A DNA stretch of 64,000 bases from an uncultured Oscillospiraceae bacterium (GTDB lineage Bacteria; Bacillota; Clostridia; Oscillospirales; Oscillospiraceae): the NCBI GenBank assembly GCA_934597165.1, contig CAKTQP010000007.1, positions 1-64,000 on the forward strand, read 5' to 3'. Positions 63,788 to 64,000 of the stretch are shown one piece after another. The position numbers and the translations under genes are program-made. Position 1 is the stretch's first letter. Each line of letters begins with the position of its first letter. Below the pieces are notes generated by a model, which was given only the letters and a program-made list of their open reading frames with translations, was not told the DNA's origin and did no database searches.

Positions 63788-64000
63788 TTATAGGAAGATA
63801 CTGACGCCGCTGAACATCAATCCGCCCACCAGCAGGATCCACACCCAGGGAGAGGTGAAGCAGGCGTGTGCTTTCTCCGCTCGAGAGAAGGGCAGCGGGC
63901 CCGGCTCCAGGGTGTAGTGCTTTCGGCGTACGAAGAAGAGCACCACTGAGAAGCAGATGGAGAACAGGATGACGCAGGTCAACAGGAGAGCCAGCAGGGA
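63788..64000 (-). CDS. Membrane protein, N terminus outside window
   Basis: The last 70 codons or so are visible: a hydrophobic segment (SLLALLLTCVILFSICFSVV), a short charged loop (RRKHYTLEPGPLPFSRAEK) and a second hydrophobic segment at the C terminus (VWILLVGGLMFSGVSIFL). Reading continues past the right edge, so it is partial and unassigned. It ends in the terminator at 63750. Confidence 0.65.
   Translation of the reverse strand, partial: SLLALLLTCVILFSICFSVVLFFVRRKHYTLEPGPLPFSRAEKAHACFTSPWVWILLVGGLMFSGVSIFL

Overview
The window is a chromosomal origin region of a Gram-positive anaerobe of the Clostridia. Gene content (rpmH-rnpA-yidD-yidC-jag, dnaA-dnaN-yaaA-recF-remB-gyrB-gyrA, ParA/ParB/Noc with two perfect parS sites, RicT/YaaT, DnaI/DnaD primosome genes, an Asp-type T-box) and fairly high GC suggest the Oscillospirales (Flavonifractor/Pseudoflavonifractor-like). 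This placement is an inference from gene content and protein flavour, not from a database comparison.

Layout. 0-5 kb: small secreted/lipoprotein genes, asparagine synthetase, a membrane protein, a histidine phosphatase and a LexA-like repressor whose catalytic dyad appears lost. 6-10 kb: a MarR regulator with a perfect palindrome just after its promoter, then a heterodimeric ABC exporter. 10-16.5 kb: an XRE membrane regulator, an RNA methyltransferase, an NfeD/SPFH pair, a WYL regulator and phosphate acetyltransferase. 16.9-19.3 kb: lepA, bracketed by structured repeats and by fragments of its own two ends. 19.3-27.2 kb: leftward genes (ybaK, ricT, holB, decarboxylase, jag, yidC, yidD, rnpA, rpmH). 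27.2-37.2 kb: the dnaA promoter, dnaA, an oriC with a DnaA-box cluster and DnaA-trios, then rightward dnaN to gyrA and rnhA. 37-47 kb: carbon metabolism (CoA-transferase, pyruvate kinase, GAPDH, LysR) and a T-box-led hisS-mrr-aspS cluster in which mrr carries a nonsense codon. 47-54.7 kb: mgsA, a MinD-like ATPase, rsmG, mscL, parB, parA, noc, dnaI and dnaD. 55-64 kb: pyrG, an aldolase, a QueG-like protein, TraX, tadA, prmA, then a small mobile-element-like patch (TnpV, JAB protein, Cys-rich protein).

How it fits together. Replication initiation (DnaA, DnaN, DnaI, DnaD, RecF, gyrase), segregation (ParABS, Noc) and membrane-protein biogenesis (YidC, YidD, Jag) sit close to the origin and are mostly co-oriented with replication on both arms. 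No CRISPR array, rRNA or tRNA gene was recognised.

The most unusual structure is a dispersed repeat of about 90-120 bp with three or four hairpins whose stems differ in sequence between copies but stay paired. Four copies are visible. Two tandem copies and one inverted copy surround lepA together with about 94% identical remnants of the gene's 5' and 3' ends, which looks like the scar of a gene replacement or duplication event.
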